Assembly (NCBI GenBank): GCA_963281155.1
Contig: CAUJLY010000006.1
Span: forward strand, 6,758,001-6,822,000
Source: Rhabditophanes sp. KR3021
Lineage: Eukaryota; Nematoda; Chromadorea; Rhabditida; Alloionematidae
Length of the DNA: 64,000 nucleotides
Reading direction: 5' to 3'
The position numbers and the translations under genes were made by a program. Under the pieces are notes generated by a model. That model was not told where the DNA came from and did no database searches. It saw only the letters and a list, made by a program, of their open reading frames with translations. Shown here in pieces: positions 58,225-64,000 of the stretch; position 1 is the stretch's first letter, and each line of letters begins with the position of its first letter.

Positions 58225-58691
58225 TGTGTTTCAATAGTTTCTATATGGTAATTTTATGTATGCTTCATCGAACGAAATTAATAATATATAGTCAATGGAC
58301 GTTCTATTAATTCGAAAAGTTGTACATTTTATAATATTTATAAAACAAACAATGTGTATTAATAGGATAATTTTGTATTGATGAAGCAGCAAAGAACAAT
58401 TCATTCCACACCTGAAAAATGATTATATTTTTTTGTCATATACGTCACAAACGCCGGTTATGTCTTAGTTTTATCTATTGCAAAGCTAAATAACTTTTTA
58501 CAATTTACGATTTTACTGCTGTCTTATTAGATTATTATAACTTATAATAAAATATGAAAGAAAAATAGTGTTTTGAGTGATTTATTTGTTTGGATGTTTA
58601 AAATATTAATAGATGAGTTATTGCTGAAGCAATGCCATTACATTCCCAATTGATTTACTCAAAATGCATACGTTTTCTTTTTATAGTGAAG
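58225..58691. other. Intergenic DNA between convergent genes
   Basis: AT-rich spacer between the stop codons of the RING ligase and the F-box gene; no feature recognised. Confidence 0.5.
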
Positions 58692-59800
58692 TTAAGCAAT
58701 AATATGAAAATTGCGTCCATAGAATTCCTCATACGCAATACGAGGCTCAAAGAGATCAGTATTTATGGCGCCAATGATAAAAAGAGCATCATGGAGATCA
58801 TCGCTTTTTGGAATGTAAAATTCTCTTTTATAGTACATACGAGCAGCTTTCTTTCCCGGAAAGTTAACAAGCTCTGGTGGTACTTCTTCAAATTCGTATT
58901 GCAAAGATGCAAAGGTTGAAAATAGAGAAACCGGGGATATTTTGTCAAGTTCATTGACCATGATGAATTTTTCTTTTCTAAGGCGAATTCCGTAATTTAA
59001 GATGCTACTCCATAAATTGGTTAGAATTGCTGGGTCAAAACAAATATCTTGAATATCAACAATTATATCAATCATTGAATTTGAATAGCGATCTAAAATG
59101 TAAGTACTTTTATTGGTGGTTGAGACAGATTTTTCAATTATTGTAAACCACGATCCCTGAAGGTAGTTAGAACTACCCGGATGGACTTGCTTCATTTGCA
59201 TAGTAGCGATTTCCAAATCATCGATGTCGTGGTCATGGGACTTTAAAGGAGCCAGGAAAGTAGTTGGAAACTCCATCCTAAGGACACCACTATCAAATTG
59301 CTTAGATATGGATGAATAGGTGAATTTCTCATCTCTCAATGAATTGAAAAGACGGGTCAACATTTCAACGAACTTTAGATCATAGCAATTTATGAAAGCA
59401 ACTTGCGATGCTCTGTCTAATGAAAGTTGAAACAAAATGCAAATAGCAGCTTGCGCTGGCATTAGCTAAATAAAATATGACGATAAGGCATACATATGGA
59501 TGTGTTACTTACAAGAGATAGTTGAACATATCTGATTTTATTGAGGTCTTCAACTGGACGAGAATATCCCAACCGAATTTCTACATAACCTTCTAATTTA
59601 TCTTTAGAAATAGAAGACATACGAACAGTAAGTCTGCTAAGATACAACCTTGGCATATAATTACGATTCTTGCGTATAATATCATTAAATCTTTTGTTGC
59701 TTCTTTGAATTTTGCCAACGCTTGTTCTATCCAAATATTTGAGAATTCTGATGATGATCTCAGGAGGCAAACTATTAAAGTGATCAGATGTATCGCACAT
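58692..59800 (-). CDS. F-box protein
   Basis: Substrate adaptor for SCF ubiquitin ligases by family. Exons 59800-59513 and 59465-58692 join in phase 0 over a 47-base intron (GTAAGT, TTTATTTAG), giving 353 residues. The F-box is at about residues 9-48: FNSLPPEIIIRILKYLD, then SVGKIQRSNKRFNDII, with the usual L-P-x-E and hydrophobic spacing for Skp1 binding. The remaining 300 residues lack Leu-rich or WD repeats; they have alternating strand-like segments as in the large nematode F-box families with private C-terminal domains. Such genes turn over fast in nematodes, so a one-to-one ortholog may not exist. Both this gene and its convergent neighbour encode predicted ubiquitin-ligase components, which I take as coincidence. 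Confidence 0.85.
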
Positions 59801-62800
59801 TTTTTGTTTAGAAGGTGAAAACTTAGTTAAAGTATAGAATGTATTTGGTTGACTTTGCTATAATAGATGATGATAATACACGTTTAAATATAAAATTCAG
59901 TTGTTAATGATATGGTGCGTACATAACTAAATTTAGCAAAGCAAAGCCAAACATTTAGTAATCAAAACTATTATAAAAATATCATCTATTGCAAACAATA
60001 AATGGGTATTTAACGTGAAAATTTGTGGATAACTACGATGCATGAAACATAGTAACTAATATTTTTGTTATTGAAATATTGTTGTAAGGTTTAAAAATGA
60101 GAGTAAAGATAAATAAATATATTCTATAAATGAGAATATGAAGAATTTTCAAAAATACAAATCGGCTATTTGCTTGCGCGTGTATGGTAAACAAGAGATT
60201 CCTTCTTGTTTAAAGTTATTAAAATAGTCTATTTTGATAAATTAAAAAGGTAATCAACTTTTTTCTAAACATATTTTTCTAGTTATTTTAAAAGAAAAAT
60301 TACCAATTAAATATCTATTTACAAAGGAAGTAAATGTGCAATTCAAAGATGTTTTTATTTTGTCAACAAGAATACTTTTTTCTCTAAAATGTATACTGAG
60401 TTGTATCTCATAAGAGAGTAGCAGATATATCAACCCTTCTCACAATTGAAAACAACAAGGAAATATTAGTATTATGGACTAACATTTCAAACTGCTACTC
60501 TCTGCTTCAAGAAAGAATGTTTGAATTTCTAATGCATATATCTGCGTCAAATCAAAAGGCATGCAGAATTAATAATGAAAAACAATAGTACATTATTTTT
60601 GCTAGGTGGTACTTAAAAACAATTTATCTGTAGACTTATCATTGACCTCATTACTCTTTACTTCTTTCAAAAATAATTTCTGCGATTATCTAGACAATTA
60701 CTTCAAAAATAATAGATAAACACATTTAATATAGAACTAATTACTTTCATTTTAGCAATACTTTGAATTACAGTGGCATTTTGATCAAACTATTTTATAG
60801 TTAATAATAATTCTGAGATATTAACCTAATTATTAAATCTCTTCTTTAATATATTTCATGAATGAATTAATTTGTTATGCAACAAAATTTACATTAGCAT
60901 GATTATGCTTTATTTTAATGCCCGAAATAAATTGCTATATTTCAGCAATTGCCTAAAATATTATTAACATTTACCAAAAATTATGTGCAATTTTTAGATA
61001 AGATTTATATAAGAATTCTAATTGCTGATATTTTATAATAAATATGAAACGTCATTTAGTTTTCAAAATAAATGATTATGGCGGACAATACAACGACAGC
61101 TTAACACATATCAGACAAAATAGTTATTTACGTGTCCGTAACATTTTTGTATGCTAATGCCAATTCTTTAAATAAAATAGAACTTATAGATTAAGATGAT
61201 AGAATCAACCGAAAAAATTAATTTTTGCACAATCTCAAATAAGGTAAATGATAAGGAGGAATAGAATGAAATGAAATGATCTATTTATTTCCAATTGATA
61301 TTTAGTTTCATCAATGTCAAGAATATCAAATATTTTAATCACTAAAGATATGATTAGATTTTCTAAAATATATAAGCATATTACTAGATTATAAGAGCTT
61401 ATTTTAGGAAGCAATACATCGAAGTTTATAAATAAATAAGCAAAGCTGTAATTGAAGAATTATAGATGTAACGAAGGATTTAAAAATTAAGAAAGATATC
61501 AATTTTTAACATATTGTCGTTTATACCCCTACGTAATGTCCAACACCTTTAAATATGTTGCATTATTAGCTTTTAAGTTGATTCAGTTAAAGTCAATTTG
61601 GTAGTTTGTACAAGAAAATATTCCTGCATCCCACATATTATTTAAACAGACCTTAAAGTGATATGTCAATTTTTGATATTAAACAAGGGTTAAATACTAT
61701 TTAATTTGCAATCATTTAAAAATGCGTACCATTAGCACATAACATCAACAAGCAATGTTATTGAGCAATTTAATCTAAAGTTCATTTTTGTACACAAGGA
61801 AATAATATTTTCAGATAACTTTAAATAAAAGTCGATTTTTTTTGTTGATAGATGATTTTTAATTTACAAAGGAAAAATTCGAAAAAATGATTCAATATTG
61901 AATAAATCTTTAGGTATTCTGAAATGTGATTTCCCTTCTAAACTTATATTTATATAGATTAAACACTCTCAAATCAAATATTTTCGCTTACAGGATGGAT
62001 TAAAAATTTCAATCAGCGATTAATCATATTTATTACCAAGATATTCGTTGATGGTCACATAATATCCTGAAACAAATATGTCTGCCCCACGTTTGATAAA
62101 CATTATTAGAAAATTAAACTTTTGATAGCAATATGTATAAATTTGCATATAAAGTTGAATTATTTAGCCCAATAGTCAATTATTTTATTTTAAGTTTCGT
62201 CAACCACGAATACCTTTGAATATTTACAGATTATATTTGTCCAATATATAGGTTTTAAAATTAATAATCAAATGGGTATATTAGGATTAAATGCCTATTT
62301 TTGCGTACTTTTAATCTTTTGTTTTCAATTAACTTGAAAATGGAATGGAGATTGACAAATTGTGAACAATATTAATATGGATAAATAAATTAATATGTTG
62401 TGAGTTAAAGATTTCGATATGTTCTGGGGTGATAAATATGTTAAAGCTCATCAGAATCTTATATTAGGATATATAATACCAGTATTTATGATCTATTTAA
62501 AAAATTCAGTGTTCATCCACATATATTAACTATACATCTTCAAAGCATATTAAATTCACAATTTCAATAAGCATAAAAGACTCAATCAAAATTGAAAAAC
62601 ATCCTCTGTAATTTTAAATTTAACTCAAAAATTGCACATAAAAATAAACAACTATTTTTTCTTTCTATATATGCATCCATTATGCACGTAATATATAAGA
62701 AAGAAATTATTTGTGAGAAAATTATTAATCACAAAAGTACTAATTTTATTTACCAAAAAGGTTCTTTATAAATGTATTTGAAGGTGAAATTAATATTATC

Positions 62801-62942
62801 TATACCAAATGTACCCGAAAATAATAAGAGGAAGTTGATATTATTCGTGAATAGTAGAAGATAACATTTCCTGATTTAGGTAAGCTTTAAAATCTTAAAA
62901 AATAATACATACTCTTTCAAAAATGTTGCATATTTACCTGCT
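59801..62942. other. Intergenic DNA
   Basis: AT-rich, no gene apart from the weak small frame at 62419-62529. No repeats or RNA genes recognised by eye. Confidence 0.45.
62419..62529 (+). CDS. Possible small membrane protein (36 residues)
   Basis: ATG-to-stop frame reading MFWGDKYVKAHQNLILGYII then PVFMIYLKNS: a short polar start, one hydrophobic segment and a basic end, the layout of tiny mitochondrial or ER membrane proteins. Codon content differs from the surrounding DNA. No splice or promoter support, so it may be chance. Confidence 0.25.
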   Translation: MFWGDKYVKAHQNLILGYIIPVFMIYLKNSVFIHIY

Positions 62943-63240
62943 TCATTTGTTCGCTTGGTTGTCTCTTGAATTATAATCAAAGAAATCCACATCAAATTCG
63001 GAAAGGATGTAATTACCCGTTTCATTGAAAAATGGTAAACTATAGTGGCTGCACCAGACATTCACTAACTTCGAATTTAAATAATGTAATGAGAAAATAT
63101 CAGCCTCGTCAGAAGAGCCTTAAAAATTTAATCTTTTAAATAATACAAGAACAAAACGTACCTATGAAAAAATGTGTTAAAGTTGCTGAAAACAAACGTG
63201 AAACCATAACTAGTTGTGCATGAATATTCTGAATCGTCAT
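62943..63240 (-). CDS. Small two-exon orphan, probably secreted
   Basis: Exon 63240-63162 (donor GTACGT) joins in phase 1 to 63118-62943 (acceptor AAATTTTTAAG), giving 84 residues. The start MTIQNIHAQLVMVSRLFSAT followed by LTHFFIG gives a hydrophobic leader, strongest from the internal Met12. The mature part is acidic and aromatic: SSDEADIFSLHYLNSK, VNVWCSHYSLPFFNETG and EFDVDFFDYNSRDNQANK, with one Cys. A different frame of exon 2 starts with an ATG at 63061 and could splice to a short downstream exon (FKAYLNQEMLSSTIHE), but the acidic frame fits the upstream exon better. No family recognised; secretion is inferred. Confidence 0.45.
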
Positions 63241-63614
63241 TTGTATCAACCATAAGCATGATACCAATTGGTTACCAATATAATAAGTTACTTTAAGCAA
63301 GAAAAGTAAAAATGACTAGTTTTGTAATTATAAAGTAATATTATTAGAAAAAACTTTATTACAATCTACGTAAACCGCTGAGTGGCATAAATTTTATCGT
63401 AATAATAAAAATGACCTCTTCCATGCTTAATTATTAGATGTATATAAGTCTCACTCTCTAGGAGCTAACCTTATAGGTGGCGGCACGCGACTACACGCAC
63501 ATCAGAATAATCTCGAGAATCAATAATATAATTTTTTATTTTACTTACACGAATTTAAATGAATAAAACAACAAAGTAATTTTTATTTTCAGGAAGTATG
63601 AGATCAAAGAAAGT
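63241..63614. other. Intergenic DNA
   Basis: Upstream region of the 62.9-63.2 kb gene and downstream region of the gene at the window edge; AT-rich, nothing recognised. Confidence 0.45.
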
Positions 63615-64000
63615 TTACAATTTCTTTATACACTTGCAATTACATTTGCCAGGAGGGACGGGAGAAATAAACTCTTCGTATGAAATTTCCTTGAAGCGGA
63701 AAATATCTGGATTAGCAGCGGCATACTCGGGATCACGCAAAAGTTTAACCAATCCAGGATTGACTTGAGGGAAAACAATGGTTGGGTAATACTTCTTGGA
63801 TTTAACATAATTGGGGTTTCCATATCCGTAACGAAGGTATTCTTCCAAAGCCTTGTCTTCGTTGCTTCTCATGAATTCAATAAACCTAAACGTAAGAAAT
63901 ATGATCATGTCTTCGTTATCATACTTACCAAGCTTTTATTTTGGCCCATTGCTCTTTTGGTATACTAAGCAAATTTTTCTTCATGTTGAAAAGTTTATCT
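63615..64000 (-). CDS. Unrecognised well-coded protein, possibly partial
   Basis: Exon 64000(edge)-63929 and exon 63885-63615 join in phase 2 across a 43-base intron (GTAAGT, TTACGTTTAG). If translation starts at the ATG at 63984 the product has 108 residues, but the frame is open to the window edge, so more N-terminal sequence may exist. It starts MKKNLLSIPKEQWAKIKAW, has a charged helical part (FMRSNEDKALEEYLRYGYG), a region with YYPTIVFPQVNPGLVKLL, and ends in a Cys motif PGKCNCKCIKKL. Third-position C and G are frequent (TTC, AAG, GTC), as in the triosephosphate isomerase gene, suggesting high expression. No membrane segment. I do not recognise the family. Confidence 0.75.

Noticed and set aside
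62876..63061. Minus-strand ATG frame MSGAATIVYHF
   Set aside because: A different frame of the same exon joins in phase to an upstream leader exon and has a more typical composition.

Overview
This is a window of AT-rich (low-thirties % GC or less by eye) animal nuclear DNA, almost certainly from a nematode. The evidence is an innexin with the nematode-type conserved blocks, a seven-helix receptor of the nematode Sra chemoreceptor superfamily, an FMRFamide-receptor-like GPCR, a class 2 lipase of the nematode lips type, introns of about 40-50 bases with TTTCAG/TTTTAG acceptors, and spliced-leader-like acceptors a few bases upstream of several start codons. I cannot name the species.

Layout. 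1-600: start of a neuropeptide-type GPCR on the minus strand, cut by the window edge. 0.6-13.7 kb: mostly gene desert, with a weak MRH-like secreted-protein candidate (6.8-7.2 kb, minus) and one or two stray exons near 12-13 kb. 13.8-21.3 kb: scattered plus-strand exons, probably of one or more long-intron genes of unknown function; only the Asn/Ser-rich exon at 15.5-16.2 kb is solid. 25.1-27.4 kb: complete innexin. 30.7-34.2 kb: CUT-domain protein with a second weak CUT-like region and a degenerate homeodomain-like end, interrupted by a frame discontinuity. 35.1-35.9 kb: intronless triosephosphate isomerase. 36.6-38.0 kb (minus): complete six-exon chemoreceptor. 38.8-39.2 kb: two-exon orphan. 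40.3-41.4 kb: secreted class 2 lipase. 42.7-43.7 kb: M6/PLP proteolipid. 46-50 kb (minus): isolated coding-like exons. 52.2-53.9 kb: Disabled (PTB adaptor). 55.0-55.4 kb: small Thr-rich membrane or secreted protein. 56.8-58.2 kb: RNFT-type transmembrane RING ligase. 58.7-59.8 kb (minus): F-box protein. 62.9-63.2 kb (minus): small secreted-type orphan. 63.6 kb to the edge (minus): last two exons of an unrecognised, well-coded protein.

The genes are not an operon or a pathway. They are single nuclear genes separated by several kilobases of AT-rich DNA, on both strands. Several have neuronal or membrane roles (GPCRs, innexin, M6, Disabled). All exon joins were derived by hand from splice signals and reading phase; no RNA evidence was available. 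Function calls rest on recognised motifs and not on database searches.
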